A DNA stretch of 64,000 bases from Styela clava. Lineage: Eukaryota > Chordata > Ascidiacea > Stolidobranchia > Styelidae. The DNA lies in NCBI RefSeq assembly GCF_964204865.1, contig NC_135252.1, positions 18,435,383-18,499,382 of the forward strand, given 5' to 3'. Below the pieces are notes generated by a model. The model was not told the DNA's origin and did no database searches. It was given only the letters and a program-made list of their open reading frames with translations. Made by a program: the position numbers and the translations under genes. Every line of letters starts with the position of its first letter. Within the stretch, counting starts at the first letter, position 1. Positions 1 to 16,100 of this stretch are shown here, one piece after another.

Positions 1-208
1 TTTGCATAGTTTGCTGCTTTTGATTGAAAATTATATTATTTGTTTATTTTACCAAGTGCATAATATATAAAAAAGATTTCGATTTTGTTAAAATTGAGTT
101 TAAAAAATCAAGTAAAATTTTACTTTCCAAAACTACATTAAAAACCTGATTTGAATTTAATTTGGTGCCATGATAGAAATTGATGTTTTTGAACAATATA
201 TTCTAAAC

Positions 209-395
209 TAGTGGTTCTCATACTTTTTAAGTCGCGCCCCTTTTTAGAATTTGTTAAATGATTAGAGATTCTTTATTGTTTAGAGATTGCAATATCCAGA
301 ATAAGGCAGGCACGATCAAATCTAACATTTATTTTTAATTAGCCTCACGTCCCCTCAAGAAATTTTCTGCTCCGCTCCACCGTTGAGAACCACTG
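209..395. mobile_element. Short hAT-type non-autonomous element
   Basis: The ends are inverted: AGTGGTTCTCA at the left and TGAGAACCACT at the right, about 185 bp apart. They are flanked by TTCTAAAC (201-208) and TTTTAAAC (396-403), a 7/8 match to an 8 bp target duplication. CAGTGGTTCTCA-like ends and 8 bp duplications are typical of hAT transposons. There is no coding capacity. It lies in a choline kinase intron. Confidence 0.7.
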
Positions 396-581
396 TTTTA
401 AACACTACATGTGTAGCATGAAAAAAATCGAATATTCGTGTAAAAGTTTAATTGATCTCATTCAAAATTTGTTTCTTTAATTGAAAATGTATAAATGACA
501 AGACATGTATCACGACAACATGTATCAGTCAGGAGTCACGACAACATGCCATTTAAATCACTTTTGAAATAATCGTTACAG

Positions 582-4200
<3,619 letters not shown>

Positions 4201-4597
4201 ACATCACAAATTTTGACGTCAAACATTTTTCCCAATTTAAATGAATGTTATATGAAAATAGAATGTTACATTTAAAAAGTTTTGAGTAGTTTTTTTGTCA
4301 ATTATTTGTGGTGGGTTGTATTTTTATGATTTTTAATATGAACTAATATATTTGTGGGTGTTCCAATTTTATTTAATTAATACTGCTTTTCTTCCCTGTT
4401 TTTGCCCTCTTTAATACATTGACATAAATAGACTTGTTGTAATGCAAAATTTCATGTATCATTGCAATCATAACTCCTTCTTGCGATTTTACGACTGAGC
4501 AGCTCCTGTGCATTCCATCAGAATTAATAGATTTAATCGAATTTTGTGTTGTATTATCGTGATGTTTATGAAGTCAATATTATATCCGTAACGTCCC

Positions 4598-4710
4598 TTT
4601 ATAATTTCAATTTTGTTATGAAGTCAGTTTTCAATATATCTTAACCAGATTTGTTGTTTTTTAATCAGTAATTGGTATCGATAAATTCCCTTTGCAATTT
4701 TAAAACTTGG
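4598..4710 (+). repeat. Dispersed repeat, copy 1
   Basis: The block TTTTGTTATGAAGTCAGTT, then TTGTTGTTTTTTAATCAGTA and CCCTTTGCAATTTTAAAA recurs in the same order at about 24505-24665, where it is longer by an insert of roughly 50 bp. The ends are not defined and no target duplication is seen, so the class is unknown. Confidence 0.6.
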
Positions 4711-6296
4711 GACATCCTATATATAGTATTATGTACAATAAACAATGGAATATTTGAATTTTCAGAATATCTTTATTTTATCATTTCCTATGAACCAGAT
4801 CATCCACTGCTTGTAACAAATTTTGATGTAACATTTTCATACATTCATATCTTTCTTCATGCTTTGCAATACAGTAGTGGAATTTTTCATAATTCAATTC
4901 CACTATTCAACACTTGCCTCTATTCTCACTCATCTCTAAGTATTTTTTAGAATTTCAATTTTGCAGTTTTATGATGTTATGTGACAAAAAATATGTGACT
5001 TGAACAACTGCTCAGTGGCCTTTCTTCCTGTTCAAGATTATTTTGACATTTGCGTTTTTTTTAAAGAAATGTATTTGGTTGATTTTTGTTCTATTTTGCA
5101 TGTTTGTCAACAGATATTGTAGTGGTATCTATTTCATCACAATAACAAGTTCATATATTTTTCTGCTTTCATGTCAGAGTCTGGGAAATCGGGAAAGTGG
5201 TCAAAATCTAAAAAAAGATTTAAGACGTGCTGATGCACGTGCCCACTTACCCCGTTCACATCTCATTAGACTGCTCTACGGTAATTGTTGTAATAACCTT
5301 GGTAACATAACTTTGTCTAAATGGAACATTCTAGGGCTCACCATGGCAATTGAAAAACTTTCAGGCAATATTTTGAGTTTCTGGTATATTTTTACAATTC
5401 TTTGGAAACCTGGATTCTTTCTGCTGCTATTGGTGCAATGAATGCTCGATAGAAGAAGCATTTGCCTCCATCTCCAAAGTGCTCTTCAAAGACAATAATG
5501 TATATCATACTTGCTGTAAATGTACAGCCCACTCACATAAATGAATGCCGTTACTCTCAGTGTGAAAAAGTCTAAAAGAACCTGTAACATTTGTATCAAT
5601 ATCCATGACAAAATTATATCTCATTAGAATATCTATCAAATTAAATAGAAGGTATTATTCCAGTTGTGCTACCTTTCATTTTTGCCATAATTTCGTAGCT
5701 CCATTCATATTGTTGCTGCCTTTTTTTATTTAGTACTTGACCAGACCAACAATAAAATTCCTTCTTTTGTGCCATCAGTTTAGGATTAACTCCTCTACTG
5801 CTTGTAATATAAACTGGTTGGTCCATGGTTTTTAGATATTTGTGCAAATTCTATTCAGAATTCACATTTCTGCATGCAGAATCTGCATTTACTGATTTTG
5901 AAAAACTGTATCCCAACCTTTCAAATGCACTGGCGTTTCCATCTCGCTTATGCTTATTATGGCCCGTATTTTAGTAGGTGTTGTAGTGATTCAAATCAGT
6001 TTATCATCAACTCTGTCTGAAAATGATTATTCGATTGAGTGTTTTCCCAAGTTGATGAACTAGAAACTGTTCACAATATGAGATCAGATGATTTTTGTGT
6101 TCTTAGATGTGCAATTGGTGTAAGTTGTTATTTTCTTGTGCAATTGATGTCCTTTAATAAACACAAACCGCTGTCTAATATTAGTGTTATGAAGTAACAT
6201 TGTAGTCTAGTCCAGTGAGATATTGAGAAACCAGGTGATGAAAAGTATTTTTACACCTGCCTTCTACCATGACCATTCAGCTCTACGTATTTGCAG

Positions 6297-6370
6297 TGAT
6301 AGTTCACCAATAAACGCTATGATGTGGTATGATAGGGTAACCTGTCATAGCGTTTATTGGTGAACTATCA
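6297..6370. repeat. Perfect 26 bp inverted repeat (hairpin)
   Basis: The left arm 6297-6322 and right arm 6345-6370 are exact reverse complements around a 22-base spacer. No homologous copy was noticed elsewhere in the window. It could be a foldback transposon remnant or a cruciform-forming element. Confidence 0.85.
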
Positions 6371-6544
6371 TACCATGCTGTATATCTTATGTCCATACCG
6401 ACAGGATTTTCACATCAGTAAAAAGAGAAATAACTACAGGTAGCAGTTTTAAAATTTGTCGATAATTCGTTCAACTTTGCATGCTACGGTGATATGTCAA
6501 GGTTCCTTTGTTTGCATGGCGGTTTGTATTGAAAATGAGGCACT

Positions 6545-6665
6545 CCCGAAGAATGTAAACTAAGATGGCAAACACTGGAACTTAGTAGGTGTACCAGGTC
6601 AGGGTTGGGCGAAAATTTCAGGTACAAATACTACGGGAGCCAACTTGGTTCACACACTCCAACCG
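6545..6665. mobile_element. Short inverted-end repeat, family F2 (degenerate)
   Basis: The left part resembles CCCGAAGTATGNNAACCAAG (here ACTCCCGAAGAATGTAAACT) followed by a GGTCAGGGTTGGGC core. The right part has ACTACGGGAGCCAACTTGGT. The same family is seen at about 11168, 13098, 30375 and 44138, where the palindromic ends are clearer. Confidence 0.5.
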
Positions 6666-7004
6666 AAAATGAACGTTATTGCGGTATGGTACAGAAAGAT
6701 GTTAGGTGTTTGGTCATGTCACAAAGTGATATAACAACCTCCGACAATGTATCATATCAAGGCAGTGAATCTGATATTTTTTTTCTATGCCTGACTGCAA
6801 AGAAAACGTCAGACCAATTATGATTAAGAAGGCCAGACAAACAGAATTTTGCCTCGCAGCAAAACGGTCTCTATCGTGAGATTTAGAACATTCATTCCAA
6901 AATGCTTTTTTAATTTGACTAGAATACTTGATTCCAATCTATTCTGTAGTTAATGCATACTTTTATTCTATATTTCTTAACTACAATGTGTGTGTGAAAA
7001 TATA

Positions 7005-7010
7005 TTTATT
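7005..7010 (-). terminator. Candidate poly(A) signal of the LRR gene
   Basis: The minus strand reads AATAAA about 133 bases past the stop codon of the leucine-rich-repeat gene. Position and motif fit a cleavage and polyadenylation signal; there is no transcript evidence. Confidence 0.45.
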
Positions 7011-7142
7011 TGCTCAGCAATCTAAATTGAACATATTTGCATAGAAAAGTGCATAACATATGAATTAAATAAACAGTGGAAATATACATGAACATCCAAA
7101 CCGCAATATAAAAATGAAACAAAAAATTTTTTGATACAGAAT

Positions 7143-10100
7143 TCAACCTTTAACTTCTCTCAGAGCTTCAGCAACTGCTTTCAGTACTTCATCAGGATTA
7201 GCTGATTTATCATTTACAGTTGGTTTCAATTTTCGCTGATGAGCCGCTTTTGAATCAGATGCCTGGAAATTGAAAGCTGAGTGTGTAAACCAAGTATAGA
7301 TAAGATTAGGATTTTTATATTTGGTAAAGGTAGTCATAACTAACCATTGGTTACGTGAACAACACTGCTTTAGCAAAGAGTTCAGCAATTTCCTTGTACA
7401 TAACTTGAACCCACACAGAATAATTAGAGGTACAATGGCGAACGTTTTCCCAAGTGGTTGCCTATGAGGTGTCGCCAATCATAGGCAGGTGTAAAACTTT
7501 TAAGACAATACAATGTTCATTTTAACAAGTATACACTCATAATAAAATCTGTCAACAGATCAGTGTGAACAACAAAATTGTTAGTAATTTCAAGAATTTG
7601 TATGATACTGCTTGGAAGCTAGACCATCCTCTTACAATGGATACGGATGCAATGCTGACTAACACAAAAACTGCCCTATTGGCCCAAACAAATTAAAGAA
7701 ATTAAATAAATAAAAACTCTACGAGAGCCCTATATGAGATTTTATTAGACATAAATTTATGAAATCTACAGCCGAAACAGATTTCTCAAACATCCCATCT
7801 ATCTCCAAATTCTAATTGCACTCTATATACCTGAGATTTTGGAATTAATCCATCAGATTCCACAATAGCTGCAGCTCTTATCTGACTTACTGTTAATGAT
7901 CTTGCTTCATCTGCTGTCAAAGTGTCAATATATCTAAAAAGTAAAAATTCTTATTAGTTTAAAAGTGCAAATATCCCAGAAAATTTCACACTCGTCCCGA
8001 ATTTTTGAATACTTGGAAAATGATTAGACTATATTTTTACAATATCATTCAAACATTTTTAATTAAAAGTATATTGAAACCCTTTGAGAAAAACTCATGG
8101 TGACTGTTTTCTAGGCTCATATTAACTTAAATATTACTATTTGCTAGTGACCCAGGGATGGCCATTTCCGAATACTAAACTATTCCGAATACATTCTAAA
8201 ATAATGTTTTCGAATCTGGAATTCCGAATACATTCTAAAATCGAAAATAACACATTTTTGTTTTAGTTTATGAAAACCCAGTAAAATAGGAAATAAGCTC
8301 CAATAGAAATATCAGAGTAAAGCCACAAACCAACAGTATATGTATACAAAGTAATTGATAGTTTGTGGTTATTATGTTTAGCATATTGTTAAGTCTGAAA
8401 TTAGCAATAAGTTAATTAAGAGGATAGATGACCACCACTGCCAGGCGCGCAGCCAGGATTTTCAAAATCGGAAATTCCCATTGCCGCCTGTAACAGCCAC
8501 CGCGATTCCGCGCTCGTTGAAAGAGCCGTCTTTTCAGCGAATAATTATCATCCTGTCACGTAAATAATTCAATCCATGACAACTACTAGATTCTAAAATA
8601 TCTTTATATTTTAATTTAATGTGTCCAACGTAACTCGCGGTTGCTTCTTCTTACGTCAAAATAAAAACATTACTATTTGGTCCACGGCGATCTGTGTCCT
8701 AAATGTACGAGATAAACTGCCTGATGTATTTAATTTTAATACGTATTTTTGCAATCTTGCCAACTCGTTATCGCCGTTGGAAAAATCTCAATAACTGATA
8801 TAAAATCCTGCAAAGTACACTTTCAATTCATACAATGAATATACATGTAAAGTTTAGCAGGAAATTAAAAATACATATTCATCGCCGCGATTACTCCACC
8901 TGTTAAAAGAGCCGACTTTTACAACGAATAATATAACAACGAATATATCGCCGGATGAGAACAGAAGGGGCCTAAGTCACATTTTTGGAAAATTGACTTT
9001 TTTCAATATTTTGGGGTTTTGAGCCATGCTCTACAAAGTGGTAGTCTTGAAATCCTGAATTTCTCAATAATAAAAATTTTAGCTGGACTTAGGCCTAAAA
9101 TATTTAAGAACAGAATGGGCCTAAGTCCAGCTAAAATATTTATTATTGAGAAATTCAGGATTTCAAGACCACCACCTTGTAGAGCATGGCTCAAAACCCC
9201 AAAATATTGAAAAAAGATAGTCCTAAGTTCCAATATGATGAGCATGAACATCAGAAATGAAATGACCGAAACTTACATCCCTAAAATTTGTTCAGTGCAA
9301 CTTAGGCCTAAGTCACCTTGTTTTACCTTGCATCCCATACAAAAAAATTCAGAAGTTGTTGAGAACAGAATGGGCCAAAGTTTCTTATGGGGGTAAAAAA
9401 GCAGGAAGGGATTGAAGTTGAAGTGCCAAAAAATATTGATTACAAAGATGTTCTCATCCACATTAAAATAACCAGAGCTCAGGACTTTACTAAGTGTGAA
9501 TATCTAGAAATTCGAAAATAAAAAAAATTCCAAATTGTTTTTTGCGTTTTTCTCAAAACTCAAAATTGTGACTTAGGCCTGTTCTGTTCTCATCCGGCGA
9601 TATATTGTGCAAAGTGATTAATTCGTGACCGATACGGGCATATTTAAAAGGTCTTGCTTTATTAATTTAATTGTCTTCAATTTAACCTGCGGTTCCGTCG
9701 ACAAATTAAAATCCTCACCACTCTAATATATCATAGCAATCCGCGGACATAAAAATAAAAATGTGTGGTAAACTGCCCAATTATATATTGTTTTGATCCG
9801 TATTTTGCGAATTCGGCAAATTTGAGATGTGTAACACTGACTCCGCTCAATCGAAATGCCGCCACTCTGCCGATTATTTTTGAGATAAAACCGTGAGAAA
9901 AATCCATAAATCTGCCGTAAAATCTGAGTAAAATTTATTTCAGCACAATAAAAATTGATTGAATATACTTTAGATTAATTATATTATAAACATTCTCACA
10001 ACCCAGTAAAAGTCGCGTTTCAAACCTTGTATAATGTTACACAAAATTTTTTCGACGGCAATTTAATTAAGCTAATGGATAATCAGGCAAATACCGCCCT

Positions 10101-13100
10101 CAATTAGTGACGATATGTTTTTAAACGCGGACCAAACATAATGTGAAATTGTGATTTTTACTGCCTAGAAAAGAATTTTTTAAACTGTCGCGGGCTTCAA
10201 TGAAACCTATTTTGTTTACGGTTTTATTTTCAATATTTTAATTTGCCGCTTTTCAATTAAAAAATTGCGTTTTCTTTAGAAACTCGCCGCCGATGAACGT
10301 ATTCACCGGATTCACAATTCCGTTCGAGTACAAAAATAAAATGATTGTCATCGTTATCGTGGAACAAATTTGTGGAAAATTTGCGTTTTAGAGAAAATAA
10401 CACAAACGTAAAGGCGTTTAGGCCTAAATAACAGGACCGCTGATAAAGCAATCGCGCGTAAGTTTCTATCGAGAATGTATTCACTCAACGGAAACGTCTT
10501 GAAAGCGGCGTCGAAAATGTGTGACGTCACACAAATATCCGATATTCTTATGAACGCTAATTCCGATATTCGAATAACGAGATATTCGAATACATTCGAA
10601 TACTTTATTCGAATTGGCCATCCCTGTTTGCTACGATTCTAAAATAAACAAGAACAATAATGTACATGAAATACAACCTTGTACCTTAACAAATGATACA
10701 GAAACCTCTAACTAAGCCATGTTGTTATCATTATCATCCTCACAATACACAATAATGGTGACATATATGTCACACTCATTTTATCACACTAAGTATAATT
10801 CAGTATTAGATTCGAATATGTAGTCCTACTGCGACTCTCTTACTATATTTTACCTGCACCATGCTTCTGTATCACCCACTGCCGCATCTTCTTGTTCTTC
10901 AAGCTCATCAAGCAAGTTTCTAACAAAATGTACGTATGCATTACGAAAACGGTAAAACTACAACTATGTTTTTTGTGGTTTTTAATTGATTTTTGGTGTT
11001 GTTAATTTTAACAGGAAAAGTTTGTGATGATGAATGCATAAAGCAATTTCACGGATAGAATAGTTATCTATTCAGGTGAAAATTTAAATACATAAAGCAA
11101 TGGTTTGTGACATTTGTAAAAATACCAATTTACGATTTCAACATTACATCACATGCACATGATTTCAGGGTACTCCCAAAGTATGTGAACCAAGATGGCG
11201 GGCACTGGAACGTAGTAGTATGTGTACCAGTTTAGGGTTAGGCCATACACATACTACGTTCCGGGGGGGCCGCCATATTGGTTTACATTCTTTGGAAGTA
11301 CTGATTTCAGTGCATAAGGTATTTTATAGTTGAAGGCAATATATTTTTACAACATTCAAATTAAACTAAAATGTATGAATGGCAGGTAACTTTGCAGATT
11401 AGAGGAAAGTTTGGATAAAGTGGTCATGTGGTCTCAATCGTCATTTGAATTTCGCAGAGGGCTATTATTTTCAGGGCAACCATACAAGTTGTATACTGTC
11501 AATGAAATTCATTGCTTTTTAAAGATATGTTCTTTGAAAGATTTTAAATGTCTCTAGCCATAACTGAAAAAAGGTTTATAAACTAATTCACCAACTAACA
11601 ATATCTTTTTGTGAAGAAAAAATATGTTGTCGTGTGTTCTCTGTCGCTTCTTAATCATTCCTTCAGCCATCGATTCACGAACTGCCTTCTTCAATTTGAT
11701 CTTTATATCATCTCTCGGACTTGGTGGTTCTCGATGACTGAAACTATTGAACTGAACAAAAATAAAGAATGTCATTTTTAAATTTATTTATTTAATTTAT
11801 CAAATTGCAGAATACGACATTAATTCCATTTATTCAAAAATGCAACAAAGCTGAAAAAATGACTAAAATGTCTTTACCCAAAATATTAATAACCAAAACG
11901 TTTATCTGAAATGATCCAAATATTTCTATACTGGGTTAAAATATAACAGCTCCAGCGAGCCCCACACAAGCAGCTATTGGGAAGGCCCTAACATACCTGA
12001 GTTTTGGCTGGTCTGATGTTAATTCCATCCATAATAACAACTGCAGTTTCACGAACCAATGCTGCATGCATTTCTTGTAATGGTATACTAGACAGAATAG
12101 GATTTCCTGCCAGAAATAAATTAAATTTATTTTTCGCCAGCAAGATCTGATAAAACAGACTTCCATAGGAATGGCAGTCATGGTTATGAAATCTGAAACA
12201 GAACCCAAAATGTTACACGAGACTCGATGAGAGCCATCTTTAATATAATGCAACATAAACTCAGAATAACTGTAAGACCCATTCAACACTAACATAGAGG
12301 TAGGTTTTTTTAAAGCAAACAGACAGGATTCATCAATAATAGCAATTACATATATTAGATCAGGGGTTCTCAAAATCTCAACCTGGGGTTCGCGAACCCC
12401 CAGGGGTTCACAGGAAGATTTTCAGGGTACTTGGATGGAAGTTGAATTTTCATGTGTTGCTGTTTTTTAATATCCTTTACTATCAGTGGAAAATGGTGCC
12501 AATTGAAAATCGCCGTAGATTTTCCCTGATTTTGCGTTGTTGTGACGCTTTGCTGCCAAACTGGGAAATCTCAATACTCAATGTGCTGTTTGCCTGTCTA
12601 AAACCGCTCCTCGAATTGAGAAACTCATTCGCAATAAACAGGGACAGCCTACACACTAATGTTCTGTATAAATGAAATACATAAATACTTTTGTAAATAT
12701 CCTTTAAAATATATTACAACTTTGTATGGTGTCTGATTACTGGAGGTAATCCATAAGGAAATGAGAATTCCTAGTTGCAAATAACTCACCTTTCAAAGTG
12801 ATCTGCTTCAACCTAGTCAGAGGAGAAATTGAGGCGACAACATCTGATATTGTATCAAGTAAGTTATCAGAGACATTGAGTTCTGTCATTTCTAAACATG
12901 GACACAAGTGTATGATGCTTGTCTGAAAGTGAAAAAAAAAACGGATTGAGGACATATTTGAATGACAGGAGAGCTACATAAACGAAAAATAGAAATCCTA
13001 AATTATGTCAGGTAGGGCAACAAAAAACATAGTTGAATGCTGGAAGGGCTTAAACACAAAAAGGCAAAACTTGAAAGAGCTGTTGAAAGAAAAAAGAATG

Positions 13101-16100
13101 TTCCTGAAGTATGCATACCAAGATGTCTCATAACCTGAACCCTAACCTGATACACAACCTGAGTTCAGGTTGTGCACCATCTTGGTGCGCATACTTCAGG
13201 AGGTCCGAAAAAAGTATATCTTGGAATTTTGAACTCATGTTACTTTTTATTGAACTGCTGATGAAATGGTGAATATTGGTCCAATCTAAGATCCAATACC
13301 AATTTAAAGGTACCTGCTTTTTCATCCCAATATTTTTAGAAAGAAAATTTCTTTAAAATTTCAACATTCGGCCATTTTTTCATAAAACCCTCCAATAACA
13401 AATCGTAATAGATGAAATATTACTAGTGATATTTAGATAAAAATAGATTTTCCCTATATAACAACAGATAATGAGAATAAGCCTAAAATTAGAAAATTAA
13501 CCTTTTTTTGCCACCTGTAACAGTAAGAAGTTAAACAGTCCCCCAAATAATTCCACCCTTACAGATTCGTAACAGTGAACCAAATCAATAAGTCCCATTG
13601 AATAGATGAGAATACAAGAATCCAAATTCCAGCAAACAAGATTTATGAGAATTCTCTGAATACATATAAATCACTCAATAGTAATTATGAACAATTCCAA
13701 TTTCTTACAATTTTGTTCTTGGATGCATTGACTTTCTTGAGAGATCTGAGTACTTGCAATCCTTGTAAATCTTTCAATTTATTGTGACGAATCGTTAACG
13801 TGAGAAGGTTGGGGAGGATTGGAAATGTAATCAATGACGAAATCTTGTTCACAGAAAGATCCTATATAAAAAATTCTACATTTTAAATAAGTAGTTTACA
13901 CGTTGACAGCACATTTGCACCCACATACATTTGCACGTGGGTACAAATGTATGCGGGTGTGAATGAATGCGGATGCAAATGTGCGGGGTGTAATGTACTT
14001 GGTGTTGGTGCAAGTGTACGTGGGTGCAAATGTCTATGGGAGCAATCTGTATGTGGGTGCTAAAATCTACGAGTGCAAATGTACGTGGGTGCAAAGATAA
14101 TGGAACCAGTATACACATATAACTTGTTCAAAGTACGAGGCACAGGAAACCAATACTGGTTGTCAAGTAGCGAACATCCATGATTGAGTCGAACAGTAAT
14201 TGATAATAGCATAAGTGGAAAATCAAATAAGCAAGATTTTGAAATTCATTAAAAACCAGATTTATAATTTGTTTTTACCCACAGACTGACTAAATTAAAT
14301 TACTTGTAATAAAATAATGTTTTATATCCAATTTTGAAAAATATAATCAAATCAGTCTTTTGTTTCATCATGGATAAATCTACTTAAAGAATTATACTTT
14401 GTTTTAAATATTTCTCAATGAATTTTTTCAATGTGGAAGTATATTTTTTCTAATTTGTACTCCTCTAAAAGTTCACTGAAATAACTACCGTACATATAGT
14501 TACTCCACATATCAAAATGTGCAGTGTACATTTATTAAGTAATAGAAGTAATTATAATAACATTTTTATCTGTGATGGAAAAATTAAAATAAATATGTAA
14601 AACTGAAAGATTTGGTAAATTTTCCCCGAGTAAGCTTTTACTTGCTTTGTATATAAAAAAAAATATTCACCAAATTTTGTAGATTACTGCATTCGGCCAG
14701 TGCTTCATTAGGTATGTATCTTATGTTGTTGTAAGAGAGATTCAGAGAAACCAACTTTGTAGCTATTTCTATTCCCTGCAGAAAGATTTGTCAAGTTAAA
14801 AAATGGGTACTCTCGTAATATGTGTCCCAGGTTAGGCCATACTTTTATTCAGATTTTCTTTATTTTAGTTCTATTATGAGTTCGGGGACGATTTGAGTTA
14901 GCCAAGTGAATATACCCCCTGCCCATAGGCTTCCATCCCTTTGCAGAACTTGATATAAATTAGGCAAACAAAATTAGTAACCTCCATATTGATACACATA
15001 ATGGATACAAAGAATAATTAGTAATCCAAAATACAGAATTACCATACACCCCACACAGTAACAAAAATTTGATCACACTCGCCTGTCAGAATTCGACTAT
15101 AGAAATTGAATATAAGTTTATTTTTATTATTAAACTTGAAAAAGCAAGCTGCTTTACAAATGGATCAGCGTATTGCACTGAATTTACTCAAAATACGAAT
15201 GCGCAATACCTGAAATGATTCTATTGCATTCAATGAAACATCCAACGATCTAATCTCAGGGAACGGAATCAAATCTTGAATCAAAAGTTCTTGTAATTCA
15301 TTGAGAGATAAATCAACTTTCAGTATTAATTCAGGATAAGAGAGCGGGTCATCAGTAGATGCTGACTTCTTGCGCGTTCTGTTAAAAAATATAAAACAAT
15401 GTAAGGTAGATAGTGGGGTAATTAGAATAGTCTGAATCTTTGAAAAAAAGTACATGATTAAATATTTTGATAAGTTGAAACTGTAAATTGAGTGAGTTGC
15501 ACTATTTGACACATTTTTTCTCACATACTGTAACTCTACTCACAATTATAGCAAGCATTATTGAACTTTTGAAATAAATTTGACTATAGAATAGTAAACA
15601 TTTCCATACTGGGCTTATACATCCTAAAACTGAACAGAAGACTATATTTAATGAAAGTTTACAAATATACTTGCAATTTTGTTGAGAGATATTATATTAT
15701 TCTAAATTATTTAGCATATTCAGTACTTACTGATCATTCCTTCTCAAAATAAATCTATGAAACATGAGAGAATAATGAAACTTCATACCTTTCATTGTCT
15801 GTTGCATTCTCTTCCTGAGCTGTTGGATTTGGTTGAAAACTTGTGGAAGTCAACAGGTGAGCAACCTGCGATGATCAATTAACAGATGAAAATCATTTTT
15901 GACTATTAGCATCGCTTAAGGATGAAAGTCTTTTAGATTTTAAGGTCATATTTATTATCATGTATTATCCATGCATCTGAAAACAAATAACCGGCCAACT
16001 AACCCCATATCCAACATGTACTGATAACCAGAATAGAGGTCATGGTACGCGGTATGATTAAGCTGGCTTTCCTCTTTCCATGGACCGACAAAAATTTCGC

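Larger units (their letters stand above)
4201..7004. other. Intergenic region between convergent genes
   Basis: This is the space between the choline kinase stop and the LRR gene 3' end. It holds a dispersed repeat (4598-4710), a perfect hairpin (6297-6370) and an F2 repeat (about 6545-6665). Two short open stretches (plus strand from 5179 after a good acceptor, minus strand 5847-5641) cannot be tied to a gene. Confidence 0.5.
8153..10626. mobile_element. hAT-like non-autonomous element, 2.47 kb
   Basis: Both ends carry the inverted motif CAGGGATGGCCA followed by an (A)TTCGAAT-rich stretch with TATTCGAATAC repeats. TTTGCTAG just left of it (ending 6 bases short of the motif) and TTTGCTAC immediately right suggest an imperfect target duplication. 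The interior has no transposase. It contains repeated blocks with CGCGATT, GCTCGTTGAAAGAGCCG and AACGTAACTCGCGG, and a second element (8942-9606). Blocks of similar order recur near 36285 and 59583, which suggests a related family there. It lies in the largest LRR gene intron (10853-7934). Confidence 0.7.

Noticed and set aside
5043-5441. 132-residue plus-strand frame, with an alternative frame SGKSGKWSKSKKRFKTC after an acceptor at 5178
   Set aside because: The long frame is hydrophobic AT-rich translation without motifs. The short alternative looks like a possible C-terminal exon, but no upstream exon could be joined.
5641-5847. 68-residue minus-strand frame (KKEFYCWSGQVLNKKRQQQY)
   Set aside because: The composition is mildly gene-like, but there is no recognised family, no partner exon and no conserved start; too weak to annotate.
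9003-9461. Open frames on both strands around 9.0-9.4 kb
   Set aside because: They arise from a long hairpin (the two strands read almost the same peptide) inside a transposon in an LRR gene intron.
12442-12675. 77-residue plus-strand frame
   Set aside because: It lies within an intron on the opposite strand of the LRR gene, next to a hAT-like end, with no motif or splice support.
13895-14100. Possible CRISPR-like array
   Set aside because: The units are degenerate, lack constant-length unique spacers, change orientation and lie in a eukaryotic intron; it is a minisatellite.
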